A DNA stretch of 64,000 nucleotides from Heyndrickxia acidicola. GTDB lineage: Bacteria > Bacillota > Bacilli > Bacillales > Bacillaceae_C. Positions 53,035 to 62,487 of the stretch are shown here, in pieces. Below the pieces are notes generated by a model that was given only the letters and a program-made list of their open reading frames with translations, did no database searches and was not told where the DNA came from. How positions within the stretch are numbered: position 1 is the stretch's first letter; every line of letters begins with the position of its first letter. The stretch lies in NCBI RefSeq assembly GCF_001636425.1, contig NZ_KV440953.1, forward strand, positions 2,058,847 through 2,122,846, in the 5' to 3' direction. A program made the translations under genes and the position numbers.

Positions 53035-53410
53035 TTTATCTTCTTACTCCTTGGATATTAAATTAAATCTTGAGAGCCCATTATTAAATACCATATGCTA
53101 TTAACCCATCCTGTTATCATTTTGCCAGCCAAACACCAATGATATTATCTCTCGCTTGTGGTATTTCTCAAGGTGCTTGACTTCAAGTCTTTCTTCATTT
53201 TAACATTTCCATTTCAACTAATCTTCCGTTAGACCATAATAGAATTATTTCTTTAAAAAGGGATGATACATTTCAGGATTAATAATTATCTTTTCAGTCA
53301 TTCTCAAGTTTAAACATAAAAAAGAGCCGGTTTCACTTCACCGACTGCCGCCTTTTTGTCCTATATTGTCATACCACCATTGTGTTGTCTCGATCTGGGT
53401 GCCAATTTGG

Positions 53411-53666
53411 TTAAAATTCTTGATATCTTAACAATCGAACATTTCCTTGACCCGACTCTAAAACACCCGAAGTCTTCATTCTTTCAACTGTGGTCCCTTT
53501 AGCAGTAGCAAGTACCTCTGCTTGTCCGAATTTCCCTTGGCTCCAACCATATTGATCAAACCAATTAAGGCAAAACAATGTATCTGCGTCCAGTTCATCA
53601 TCTGACGCATTTAAATAAGCATCTACTACTCGATTAATGAGTTGGCAATGCAGTTCGAACAGACAT
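53411..53666 (-). pseudogene. C-terminal remnant of a DUF1156 (phage-defence-associated) protein
   Basis: The minus strand encodes MSVRTAL, then after one extra base QLINRVVDAYL, DADTLFCLNWFDQYGWSQGK, FGQAEVLATAKGTTVERMKT and SGVLES..GNVRLLRYQEF to a stop at 53411. The WF-QYG-G-FG-A--L--AKG--V series and the VRLLR end are typical of the C-terminus of DUF1156 proteins, large methyltransferase-like proteins found in defence islands. Only this tail remains of a protein that is normally around 900-1000 residues. Confidence 0.72.
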
Positions 53667-53705
53667 GGGGTTATGGTGTAATTCGTTCCACCTTTGAATT
53701 GTATT

Positions 53706-53819
53706 CTAAGGGATGCAAACAGTTTTGACCAGTATGTCCGCTCCCCCCTCTATTACTGACTTTTCATTTTCAATTGTTTTAACCACTTCCAGAGTGGCTT
53801 TAGTTCCGCGGACCGAGTA
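53706..53819 (-). other. Unrecognised coding-like fragment
   Basis: An open stretch of 37 codons reads YSVRGTKATLEVVKTIENEK, then SVIEGGADILVKTVCIP to a stop. It has no start. The composition is strongly protein-like. It lies beside and in the same direction as the DUF1156 remnant. I cannot name the family. The rest of the 53035-54038 gap holds a weak hairpin near 53320-53360 and nothing else. Confidence 0.35.
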
Positions 53820-54038
53820 TATTTTCTAGGACTGACCAGAAGATCCAAAGCAAGAATGGAGATACATTAAGACAGGATGCGGAATAGCTGTGTTATTTAT
53901 TCAGGAGTTGTCTTACTTGTGGTCATTCCTTTTTATAAGAGTATCTATGCGTTACATAATGCATGTTAAATATGGTCGATAAGCCTACTATCTAAAAGTG
54001 GGTTTCATTTATTTTCCTCATAAGAAAGGAATGAATTG

Positions 54039-54464
54039 TTATAAAACATGCTCCCATAATCCAAGTTTTCCTTTCGCTGGAATCAATTTGTCCAGCAACT
54101 GCATTTCCTTAACTTGCCAAGCATAGCCTCCTACTTCAAAGTCACCTAAAAAGTAGTCATTGCCTGATACTATTTGTCCATCTTCCAGGACTGCCCATGT
54201 CTTATTGTTTTCTATAACCTTTAAACATTTTTCAAGCTGGCATACAGCAATAATCATGCCAGTTGGAAGATTGTCTTTTGTGTAACCATGCTTGCCGAGC
54301 AATGCTTGGATTGCCACATGATCACAAACCGCCTTATCTATTTTTTTACTTGTGTGAATAGCCAGCGGACCACGATAATTCGTTCTCCATGACCTTGTTT
54401 CAAACTTGGCCTCCCTAAGGACAAAAAGGCTTGCCCAAGGCTGGATCATTGATAAAACCTTCAT
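54039..54464 (-). CDS. ASCH-domain protein
   Basis: A 141-residue protein of the ASCH fold: MIQPWASLFVLREAKFETRS at the N-terminus, YRGPLAIHTSKK, PTGMIIAVCQLEKC and GGYAWQVKEMQLLDKLIPAK-type C-terminus. ASCH domains bind RNA or modified nucleosides and some act as amidohydrolases or nucleases. ATG 54464 has a GGAGGCCATTAT ribosome region. It lies between a DUF1156 remnant and an IS3 remnant, so it may be a survivor of an accessory island. Confidence 0.85.
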   Translation of the reverse strand: MKVLSMIQPWASLFVLREAKFETRSWRTNYRGPLAIHTSKKIDKAVCDHVAIQALLGKHGYTKDNLPTGMIIAVCQLEKCLKVIENNKTWAVLEDGQIVSGNDYFLGDFEVGGYAWQVKEMQLLDKLIPAKGKLGLWEHVL

Positions 54465-54579
54465 ATAATGGCCTCCAACCTAAATTCATTTTCTCTATAG
54501 AGTGTCCATGTAGAAAAAGATTATGACTAGTTTGTTTTAGTTTCTAAACTATATTGTTAGCTTATAAAATAGTGGTTTA

Positions 54580-56000
54580 CAAACAAGACCACCACAGTAA
54601 ACTGGCACCTATGTCAAGGACACAATAAAAAAAGAAATTAAGCAACTAAAAGATGATTCCTATATTGAATAGGGGTCATTTTTTTAAATTCCACTGATAT
54701 CGATAATTGTTATAGTAAACCATATAATGATTAATTTTCGTCTTTAATTCTTTCAATGTTCTAACCGATCGATAATCGACTTCATCTTTTAAATGGCCAA
54801 AGAATGACTCTTGGGAGGCATTATTCCAACAGTTCCCTCTCCGAGACATAGATTGACTCAGGCCATGTTTTTTTAATAACTTTTGGTATCTTGGGCTTGT
54901 GTAATGGCTTCCTTGGTCCGAATGGATAAGGGCATCTTTATGTAGAGTAACTTTTGTATTGATTAATTTATTATTCGACTTAGTTGTGATGTCTAAAGTG
55001 ATACGACTAGAAACATGATAAGCTAGGATTTCGTTAGTAGAAGCATCTTTTACGGGCGACAAATAAGCCATACAACTACCGTTATATGGTAAATAGGTAA
55101 TGTCGTTAATAACACTTTTTCTGGAACTCCTTGCTTAAATTCTCTGTTTAACTTGTTTTGGGACAACCTAGTGCTCCTTTGTTTCTTTAGCAATCTTTTT
55201 ATAAGGATTCGCCCTCCTATGAGGTTAGACAATTCCATATTTCTTCATAATTCTTTGTATCTTTTTACGACTAAAGATAAGGTCATAGTCATTCTCCAAT
55301 ATCATTTTTATGGATCGTGATCCTTTCTTATATCCCCGTCGTTTAAATGATTTTAATTTGATTTCTTTCGCTTCCAAATCCAATTGCTCTTTTGCTTCCC
55401 AGACCGAGGATGCCTTTAGGTAGCTATAATATAATAACCAGAACGGGAGACCTCTAAAAGTTCACAAAAATACTTGGTCATTCGCTTGAAGTGATTTTGT
55501 TCAATGGTCTCATGAATCAATTGATATACTCTACTCGGATTTAAGTTCTCGCTTCTGTTTAGCAGCCTCCTTTCTGTCGCTTCTAGCTTTTTTAATAGCT
55601 CCACTGTCCCTCCAGTAGCTTGATTCTTGCTTCCTGCCTTTCAATGAATTCGGACGGTGTAAGTTCCCGTTTTAATGGTCTGCCAGACCCTGTCTTCCTC
55701 GAATCGGTAAGCCCAATTAATCCATTGTTTTCAAAAGCTTTCTTCCACCTATGAGCTGATTGTTCAATTCGCTTCATTCCTATAACTTCCACATCAAATC
55801 CGTTTTCTTTAAAGATTTGTCGACGTAGTTTACCAGCCAGATACTCATCTATGAATCTATTTTTAAAGGAATCAGTATAGGTAATAGCTCGCTCGCTAAC
55901 ATGTTGAACATTTGGATTCTTTTGAAGTGTTTTTATCTCTTTAGTTGAAAATGTTATCTTACTCATGATGTCCCCTAATCCTCATATCTTAAAATTCAAG
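54580..56000 (-). mobile_element. Degraded IS3-family (IS150-group) insertion sequence
   Basis: OrfA (55592-55966) is a 124-residue helix-turn-helix protein (RRQIFKENGFDVEVIGMKRI). OrfB starts at 55416-55604 (LEVSRSGYY) and its DDE core survives at 54676-55071 (HSDQGSHYTSPRYQ, GNCWNNASQESFFGHLKDE). Between them (55071-55416) the frame is broken at least three times and the first catalytic Asp region is disrupted, so the element is dead. The termini are uncertain: the 3' side has CTATGTCAAGGACACAATAA near 54610; no clear matching inverted repeat was found near 56000. Confidence 0.85.
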
Positions 56001-56178
56001 TATATAAAAAAATACCTGTAGTAAGAAATGTACCCGAGGTTTCTTTGGTGAAAATATTTAATACCGTTAGAACAGGTGTACACCTCAAAAACCTTGTACA
56101 ATTGAAGTTCTGTTATATGAAAGTTGTTCAATTTCTTAAACATACGATTGCATAGCTTAAGTATGAAATAAAAATGTG

Positions 56179-56212
56179 AAAGAGACAGTTTGGTAACTGC
56201 CTCTCTTTTTAC
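56179..56212 (+). terminator. Rho-independent terminator
   Basis: AGAGaCAGTT (56181-56190) pairs with AACTGcCTCT (56195-56204), followed by CTTTTTACTC. It lies beyond the IS3 remnant. Confidence 0.65.
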
Positions 56213-56228
56213 TCTTCTTTCACAAAAG

Positions 56229-56362
56229 CACCCGTTCGTAAAAGTTATCTTATAAACAGAGAACGTTCATAATTTAATTTTTAAGTTTTATGAACGCGAA
56301 AGAATGCCATTTTTAAACAAAAAATACCTGTTCGGAAAAGTGTACTTTTTCGAACGGGTTCA
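56229..56362. repeat. Cluster of GTTCG..AAAAGT palindromic repeats
   Basis: ACCCGTTCGTAAAAGT (56229), a reversed ATGAACGCGAAAG (56288), and the palindrome TGTTCGGAAAAGTgtACTTTTTCGAACG (56335-56361; arms of 13). Repeated inverted sites of this kind are seen at resolvase or recombinase targets and at some plasmid iterons. No recombinase gene adjoins. Confidence 0.4.
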
Positions 56363-56611
56363 TAGGTTGGAAACATATAGAATTTATTTAATTCAGAATA
56401 ATTTTATAAAAAACCATTGGTCCGTTGAAGAACTTCATACAAATAACGAATAACAAATGATTGTCCTTAAAAAGAAAAAAGGAAAAAGGAAAAATGACCT
56501 CAAAAGAGTGTCGCTTTGACAAATATTTATTACATAATATGGTATAACACTCCAACTCCTAAAGTAACATTGAAAGTTTAAACCTTTGAAAACTTTTAGA
56601 ATTATAATCTT

Positions 56612-56914
56612 TTAAACTATTGGGTAGTCCACCACCACTACATTTGCACATACATTTTCTAAAGATTTTACAAACTCTTGGTGAGCAGGGTGTGGACCGT
56701 ATTGATCTAGAGAATCTTTATTTTCAAAGGTAACCCGTAATCCTAATCCGTAACCTTGTTTTCGTTCTTCCTCTTCCGTTATGTTAAAACCCGCAGAAAT
56801 TTCAACAATCCCTGAAATTTTTTCTTTAAGACTGAGCAGTTTTTCAAGAAGTTCCTGCTCTTTTTTGGGAGTAATATTTTCATTAAATTTAAAAATTACC
56901 AAATGCTCGTACAT
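56612..56914 (-). CDS. Dabb-family (stress-responsive alpha/beta barrel) protein
   Basis: A 100-residue Dabb-domain protein: MYEHLVIFKFNENITPKKEQ, the pattern GIVEISAGFNI, then YGLGLRVTFENKDSLDQYGP and HPAHQEFVKSLENVC, ending in VVVVDYPIV. Dimeric ferredoxin-like folds of this type are found in stress proteins and in small enzymes of polyketide or aromatic metabolism. ATG 56914 follows GAGAGGATG by 9 bp. Confidence 0.88.
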   Translation of the reverse strand: MYEHLVIFKFNENITPKKEQELLEKLLSLKEKISGIVEISAGFNITEEEERKQGYGLGLRVTFENKDSLDQYGPHPAHQEFVKSLENVCANVVVVDYPIV

Positions 56915-57105
56915 CTTTTTACATCCTCTCAATACGTTTTTTTAATGAGATGACAACAATATATAAAAATAATCTTAATTTTGACTTATTTCCTTAATAA
57001 AGCACTACACTACATTTAGTACAAAACTTCATAATCTCATGTCAACATAAATGTCCATTTGTTTTAGGAGCTTTCCAGAACAAATACGACCTGTTAACCA
57101 TTTAT

Positions 57106-57236
57106 CTACACACAGCTAGCTTCTTTTGACCTCGTTTTAGCCTTAAGGTTAAAGGCTATTTTTTGACTAGTTTCTTCTATTATTACTGTCTGTTTAACAC
57201 CTATTTCTTTCATCTCTTTTACAGTATCGGTTATTC
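57106..57236 (-). other. Unrecognised coding-like fragment and a plus-strand hairpin
   Basis: An open stretch on the minus strand reads TDTVKEMKEIGVKQTVIIEE and TSQKIAFNLKAKTRSKEASC to a TAG. It has no convincing start and no recognised family. The same DNA carries the hairpin AGCCTT-aaggtt-AAAGGCT followed by ATTTTTTG (57146-57172), which could be a plus-strand terminator. Confidence 0.3.
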
Positions 57237-57281
57237 AAAGAACGGACCACTAAAAGAAAGCTTATTCATGATTGTTTGCTT

Positions 57282-58103
57282 TTAAAAATCATCCGGATTA
57301 TCCCCAAAACGTTTGTTTATGTTCAGGGCATCTATCCTGTCCATTTCTTCTATAGTTAACTGAAAATCAAAGATATTATAGTTCTCTTCTATCCGATAAG
57401 GATTACTAGATCTTGGTATCGTTACCACTCCATGCTGTAGATCCCAACGAAGAACAATTTGAGCTGGTGATTTTTTGTGCTTTTCTCCTAACTCTTTAAG
57501 TAATGGAAAGTTCAAATTTCCTTCCATCAACGGACTCCAAGCTTCTAACTGTATGTGATTATTTTTGCAGAAAAAAAGTAGATCTTTCTGGGTTAATAGG
57601 GGATGAAATTCAACTTGGTTTACCATCGGTAATACTTCGCAATTTTCCATAATCTTTTGTAAATGATGAATTTGGAAATTACATACCCCGATAGCTCGAA
57701 CAAATCCATCTTTATAGAGCTTTTCTAACGCTTTCCATGTCTCTTGATATTTGCCTGTGACCGCCCAGTGGACTAAATAAAGATCTAAATAATCCAATTT
57801 TAGTTTTTTTCTGCTTTTCTCAAAGGCCTGTAAGGTGGAATTATATCCTTGTTCCGTGTTCCATACTTTTGTGGTGATAAAAAGTTCTCTGCGAGAAGCA
57901 CCAGATTCCCTAATCGCCATTCCAACTTGTTCTTCGTTATTATAAAAAGAAGCCGTATCTATACTATGATATCCTGTACGGATGGCATGCTTGATCAAGT
58001 TTGCTACATCATCGTTTTTGTTTAAATTCCCTACTCCTAAGCCTAGCCAAGGCATTTGAACCCCATTGTTTAAAGTAGTAAAGTTGTTTATTTGTATAGT
58101 CAT
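57282..58103 (-). CDS. Aldo/keto reductase (YvgN/2,5-DKG reductase-like)
   Basis: A 273-residue reductase with SIDTASFYNNEEQVG (Asp, Tyr), ITTKVW (Lys), LVHWAV (His), GVCNF and VVTIPRSSNPYRIEEN. It clusters with the reductases at 23795 and 33203 but is outside the array and lacks the shared operator. ATG 58103 has a GGGAGGTATGT ribosome region. A role in glyoxal or other carbonyl reduction is likely. Confidence 0.9.
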   Translation of the reverse strand: MTIQINNFTTLNNGVQMPWLGLGVGNLNKNDDVANLIKHAIRTGYHSIDTASFYNNEEQVGMAIRESGASRRELFITTKVWNTEQGYNSTLQAFEKSRKKLKLDYLDLYLVHWAVTGKYQETWKALEKLYKDGFVRAIGVCNFQIHHLQKIMENCEVLPMVNQVEFHPLLTQKDLLFFCKNNHIQLEAWSPLMEGNLNFPLLKELGEKHKKSPAQIVLRWDLQHGVVTIPRSSNPYRIEENYNIFDFQLTIEEMDRIDALNINKRFGDNPDDF

Positions 58104-58393
58104 ACATACCTCCCATTTTTTTAAAAAAATTGGTTACATATAACGCGTTCATCTCCCCCTTTCCCTGTACGACTTCAAGTTGTCAACTGTCATTTTGGTC
58201 TATGCGTTGATGATATGCATTCCACCTTTCCCATGCAAGCAAAAATATTAGTTTGAAAGTTGGTCCTTTAAATATTGACTTCTTTATAAACTTCATAACC
58301 TTTCATATTCGTAAACAAAATCCAATTTGTCGTGGTGCTTTAGCTCGTTTTTATGGTAATCTTGCTACCAAGCATTTAAGTCATCAATCTTTC

Positions 58394-59533
58394 TTATTTA
58401 ATTATTCGAATCAAACGGCTGATTTCCTCTGCACTTCTTTTCATCAATTGAGCTGCCTGAGAGGGATTCATGGCTTCTTCTAAAGACATTGGTGCTGGGA
58501 CGATTGAAAACACCGCATCAATTCCATGGTTGTGAACTGCCTCCGCTCCTTGCCCAATGCCTCCTACCACAGCAATAACAGGTATACCCCATCTCTGAGC
58601 GACTTTCGCCACGCCAATGGGGGTTTTCCCGTGAATGGTTTGGCCATCGATTTTTCCTTCCCCAGTAATGACTAGGTCAGATCCCTGTATCGTTTCGCTT
58701 AATTTTGACTTTTCTATGACTACCTCAATTCCCGACTTGAGTACAGAATCAAAAAAGGCAATGAAACCACCACCTAAACCGCCCGCAGCTCCGGCTCCCT
58801 TGACCTCTAGTATGTCTTTTCTTAGGTCCCTTTTTATAATTTCTGCAAAGTGCCTTAGACCTTTATCTAATTCTTGAACCATAACCTGTGAAGCTCCCTT
58901 TTGAGGTCCAAAAACATAGGATGCACCTTGTTCACCGCAAAGAGGATTATCCACATCACACAAGACGGTAATTTTAGTTTCTTCTAATCGGGTATCTCGA
59001 TTTGACATGTCGATTCGGTACAGGTTTTTTAGTGAACCTCCACCAAACCCAATGTCTCTCCCTTCTCGATCCAGGAATTTTATCCCAAGAGCTTGTGCCA
59101 TGCCCATGCCCCCATCATTGGTTGCACTTCCACCAACACCAAGATAAAATTCCTGGCACCCTTGATCCAAGGCTTTCTTGATCAATTCGCCTGTTCCGTA
59201 GGTAGTCGTAACCAAAGGGTTTCTTTTTTCCTTAGGTACTAAAGGAAGACCAGAGGCAGCCGCCATTTCAATGACAGCCGTTTTACCATCGCCTAAAATT
59301 CCGTAAAAAGCATCCACTTTATCTCCCAATGGTCCGGTAACCTGTTCAAAAACCATCCTTCCTCTAGTTGCATCCACTAAGGATTGAACAGTTCCTTCAC
59401 CTCCATCAGCAATCGGAACCTTAACGATTTCTATATTTGAAAAAACCTTCTTCATTCCTTTTTCAAAAGCTGTACAAGCTTCCAGGGCAGTCAAACTTCC
59501 CTTAAAAGAATCCATCGCAACAATAACTTTCAC
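58394..59533 (-). CDS. Glycerate 2-kinase (GarK/GlxK family)
   Basis: A 379-residue glycerate kinase that phosphorylates glycerate with ATP. Signatures are AMDSFKGSLTALEA, PIADGGEGT, GVGGSATNDGGMGMAQALG, CDVDNPLCGEQGA, VFGPQKGA and TGEGKIDGQTIHGK. GTG 59533 follows GGGGGAG by 6 bp and gives the family N-terminus (VKVIVAMDSFKG). It lies downstream of the sugar-acid-type operon at 60-64 kb in the same direction but 540 bp away, so it may be linked in metabolism without sharing a transcript. Confidence 0.92.
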   Translation of the reverse strand: MKVIVAMDSFKGSLTALEACTAFEKGMKKVFSNIEIVKVPIADGGEGTVQSLVDATRGRMVFEQVTGPLGDKVDAFYGILGDGKTAVIEMAAASGLPLVPKEKRNPLVTTTYGTGELIKKALDQGCQEFYLGVGGSATNDGGMGMAQALGIKFLDREGRDIGFGGGSLKNLYRIDMSNRDTRLEETKITVLCDVDNPLCGEQGASYVFGPQKGASQVMVQELDKGLRHFAEIIKRDLRKDILEVKGAGAAGGLGGGFIAFFDSVLKSGIEVVIEKSKLSETIQGSDLVITGEGKIDGQTIHGKTPIGVAKVAQRWGIPVIAVVGGIGQGAEAVHNHGIDAVFSIVPAPMSLEEAMNPSQAAQLMKRSAEEISRLIRIIK

Positions 59534-59919
59534 ACAAAACTCCCCCAACAGATTTTTTTCTGTTAAATCCTGATTTAATGCTAGATTCGGTTACATTCAA
59601 CTTGTTCTCTTTCTGAAAATCACTCGAGGATTATCGTTCTTGATGACGCTTTTGTAGATATTAACAGGGAAGACATATTTACGGTTCAGTCATTCAATAA
59701 TAGTTGGGAGGAATAGTCATGGGATAGTCAAAGCGTAAATCATGAATATATATTGATTTTATTGGGACCAGAACTAAATATGTCTGTAAGTTATAGGGAC
59801 ATTTCTGATATTTTTGTAAACAATTTTTATAAGCTTTCTAGATAATGCTGTAATTTAAGCGCAGCCAACACTTCCATTTCCAATGGCTGCTACTACTTAA
59901 CAAGATTAAACCATAAGAT

Positions 59920-60075
59920 TTCAATGGCAAGATTCCCAAAAGGTAATCGACGTTTAGAAGAATTTGACTTTGCCTTTTATCCTTCTATAAACGATATCCA
60001 CCAAAATTCGGGAACTTGCCACTTTAGGACTCCTTGAGAAAAATGGATATCAGCTATTTGTTAAAAATGGATATT
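59920..60075 (+). pseudogene. Remnant of an IstB-like ATPase (IS21 family)
   Basis: The plus strand encodes MARFPKGNRRLEEFDFAFYP, then SINDIHQ and, one frame over, KIRELATLGLLEKNGYQLFV. This matches the region before the Walker A motif of IstB helper proteins (ARFP..K.LEEFDF, RELA.L.FLEK). The ATPase core is absent. The rest of the 59534-60073 gap shows nothing else. Confidence 0.65.
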
Positions 60076-61816
60076 ATGCAATTGGATGTTGGGCTACATT
60101 TCTTACATTTCCACTTTCCTGTCGAACTCTTCCTAGGAGATGATCAACAGTTAAATAGGCTAATGCCATAATTGTCTCTGTTGGGTTATATGAAGAAAGA
60201 GTAGGGAACTGTCCGCCTCCTACAGCGTATAGCCCTTTACATTCGTGCACTTCCCCGAACGGATTGACGACGGAATTGTTGGGATCCCAGCCCATCCGGT
60301 GCGTCCCGGTATCGTGTACAGTGACATGATAAGTAGGTGCAGGAACATCTTCCCAATGCTCAGAGATCCCCATCTCTTTAGCAATCTGCCGTTTAATTTT
60401 CATGAAGTATTCAACTGTCTTACGATCGTAGTCTGTCCAGTCATGTGTAATTCTCATTGCTGGTTGGCCAAATTTATCCTTTACTGTTGGATCTAGATCG
60501 ACATAGAATTGTTTTGAAGGTAAGGACGAATGTTGAGAGTAAATTTTGAATAATTTTCTATAATTTTCAGTCATCCAGTTTTTAAAGCCTTTGCCCCAAC
60601 GTGGAACATGCGGAGGAAGACTATGCGCAACCTCCAGAGGCTGCATATCACCCGTCCACGTGGTAATTGGTGAACCCCAAAGGACTCCCTCGTCATTATC
60701 AGGTATTAATTCTGATGTTAAATCGTCGATGACACTTCCAGATTGCAAAGAACCCATAAATGGATTCGTAAATTCAGGTAAAACTCCAGTGAACCAACCA
60801 TAATTATGAATGGACAAATGTTTACCCACATGACCGTTTCCATTAATTCCTGAAGCTAGTAGTAATCGTGCGTTTTCGAGAGCGTAAGTGGCTAATATAA
60901 CGATTTCTGCCTCAATATCAACAACTTGCCCTTCCGAATCAAAGTAGGAAACTCCACGGACTCTTCCAGTAGAATCAGTATTTACCCTAAAAACCCGAAC
61001 GTGAGGACGGATTTCAAGATTATTCGTTTCTAAAGCTGCTGTTTTTACAAGATCATGTGTAGAAACCTTTGCCCCTACATGACAATGATATCCATGACAA
61101 AAACCACAGTTTGTACAAGCATTTCTTCCTTTATAGTCTTTTGTCGCAATCGCTGTTGGAGTAGGAAAAGGATTGTAACCTAAACGCTTGGAAGATTCTA
61201 CAAATAGCTTATCCGCTGCTGCACGTGGAAGAGGTGGCATAGGGTAGTCTCTTTTCCGAGGAGGGTCAAAAGGATTACCGTTAGGTTGTATCTCACCGTT
61301 AATATTCCCGGCTTTACCAGCTATCCCAAGTTCCCATTCAACCCGGTCGTAATAGGGTTCTAAATCATTATAACTTATTGGCCAATCAACGACTGTGGTA
61401 TCCTCAGGCAGTGCCGATTCAGAAAATCTTTCAATAATGGTACTGCGCATACTAAAATCCTTTTCCCGAAACCGGAATGCAGCAGCTCCCCAAGAACGTG
61501 TGCCGCCGCCCGTTCCAATGGAAGGAGGGACCTGAAAGGGATCTCCAAGCCCTAATTTATTAGAGGCCCATGGAAGAACTTTTGCCTGTGTTTTCTCATT
61601 CGGTCTCCATGTTATCGGATCTGTCCTCATGTGCGGAACCATAGCACTTCGTGTATAATAACGAATTTCATCGAATTTTGTTAAAAAATCGGCATCCTGA
61701 TAGAATGCTCCCTTTTCAAGTCCAACTACCTTTAATCCTGCACGAGCAAGTTCTGCTGCAATAAGGCCACCGGAAGCACCCAGACCTACAACAATCGCAT
61801 CAATTTTTTTTGTCAT
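60074..61816 (-). CDS. GMC-family flavoprotein oxidoreductase (gluconate 2-dehydrogenase large-subunit-like)
   Basis: A 580-residue FAD enzyme. The dinucleotide motif is AIVVGLGASGGLIAAELARA; GTGGGTRSWGAAAFRF is the FAD region; CTNCGFCHGYHCHVGAK is a cysteine-rich insert typical of the membrane gluconate/sorbitol dehydrogenase flavoproteins; catalytic His lies in GTHRMG and Asn in YNPTETIMALAYL. It overlaps the subunit-3-like gene by 4 bp (61813-61816), so the two form a complex. No cytochrome subunit is present, so the electron acceptor is unknown. Likely substrates are sugar acids, polyols or alcohols. Confidence 0.9.
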   Translation of the reverse strand: MTKKIDAIVVGLGASGGLIAAELARAGLKVVGLEKGAFYQDADFLTKFDEIRYYTRSAMVPHMRTDPITWRPNEKTQAKVLPWASNKLGLGDPFQVPPSIGTGGGTRSWGAAAFRFREKDFSMRSTIIERFSESALPEDTTVVDWPISYNDLEPYYDRVEWELGIAGKAGNINGEIQPNGNPFDPPRKRDYPMPPLPRAAADKLFVESSKRLGYNPFPTPTAIATKDYKGRNACTNCGFCHGYHCHVGAKVSTHDLVKTAALETNNLEIRPHVRVFRVNTDSTGRVRGVSYFDSEGQVVDIEAEIVILATYALENARLLLASGINGNGHVGKHLSIHNYGWFTGVLPEFTNPFMGSLQSGSVIDDLTSELIPDNDEGVLWGSPITTWTGDMQPLEVAHSLPPHVPRWGKGFKNWMTENYRKLFKIYSQHSSLPSKQFYVDLDPTVKDKFGQPAMRITHDWTDYDRKTVEYFMKIKRQIAKEMGISEHWEDVPAPTYHVTVHDTGTHRMGWDPNNSVVNPFGEVHECKGLYAVGGGQFPTLSSYNPTETIMALAYLTVDHLLGRVRQESGNVRNVAQHPIA

Positions 61817-62400
61817 AATTTCACCTCTGTTACCACTGGCTTGTATTCCCTTTGTATATCAGAAAGCGTCTTCACTTCAATTTTATTAACATCAAAACCT
61901 AAATGCATCTGTTCAGGAGTATAGCCCCATTGTGCGCCTGGAAAACCAATCAACTTCCAGCCTAACGCATCCCGGTTTCCTCCATATAAGGGATCACCGA
62001 ATGTTCCTTGCAATGTATGCTCATGTACAACGGCAAAAAATTGTGCTATTAAATTTTCTTTTTTAACTATATCATCACTGGAATCTAATGGATCAGCGAG
62101 CTGGAATTGTTCTATAGTTAGAAGAATTTGATCCTGTTGCTCTTCTGTAAGTTCAATGAAAGATGCACCAAAAGTTTCTCTACAAAAGCCTTCGAATTCT
62201 ATTAAACCTTGACGGTAAAATGTTTGAAGATGCCGAAAATAACCTGCGAGTGATTGATCAATATAAATCAATGCACCAGCTTCTTTTGCACCTGCCCCAT
62301 GCTCATCACTTGGAATGATACGGGAGGCCATGGCTTCAATGGTCCTAGCTTCTTCCTGGTTTAAAAACATTAAAACTGGTAATTTCTCGATATTGTTCAT
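61813..62400 (-). CDS. Gluconate 2-dehydrogenase subunit 3-like protein
   Basis: A 195-residue small subunit. FLNQEEARTIEAMASRIIPS near the start, AGALIYIDQSLAGYFRHLQ, FFAVVHEHTLQGTFGDPLYG and GNRDALGWKLIGFPGAQWGY are family marks. Most relatives carry a twin-arginine signal that carries the large subunit across the membrane. None is visible here, so the complex is probably cytoplasmic. It is followed by the GMC gene with a 4-bp overlap and preceded at 87 bp by the PEP-hydrolase-family gene. Confidence 0.88.
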   Translation of the reverse strand: MNNIEKLPVLMFLNQEEARTIEAMASRIIPSDEHGAGAKEAGALIYIDQSLAGYFRHLQTFYRQGLIEFEGFCRETFGASFIELTEEQQDQILLTIEQFQLADPLDSSDDIVKKENLIAQFFAVVHEHTLQGTFGDPLYGGNRDALGWKLIGFPGAQWGYTPEQMHLGFDVNKIEVKTLSDIQREYKPVVTEVKL

Positions 62401-62487
62401 CTTTTTCCCCTCCCTATTAAACTTGTATTCTTTTTTAATAGCGGGCGGAGTGTCCGGCCCGCTATTAATTAATTGATAATAGGGTTC

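Noticed and set aside
58253-58483. A 76-codon plus-strand frame opposite the glycerate kinase gene
   Set aside because: It overlaps a well-supported gene in antisense and has no family resemblance.
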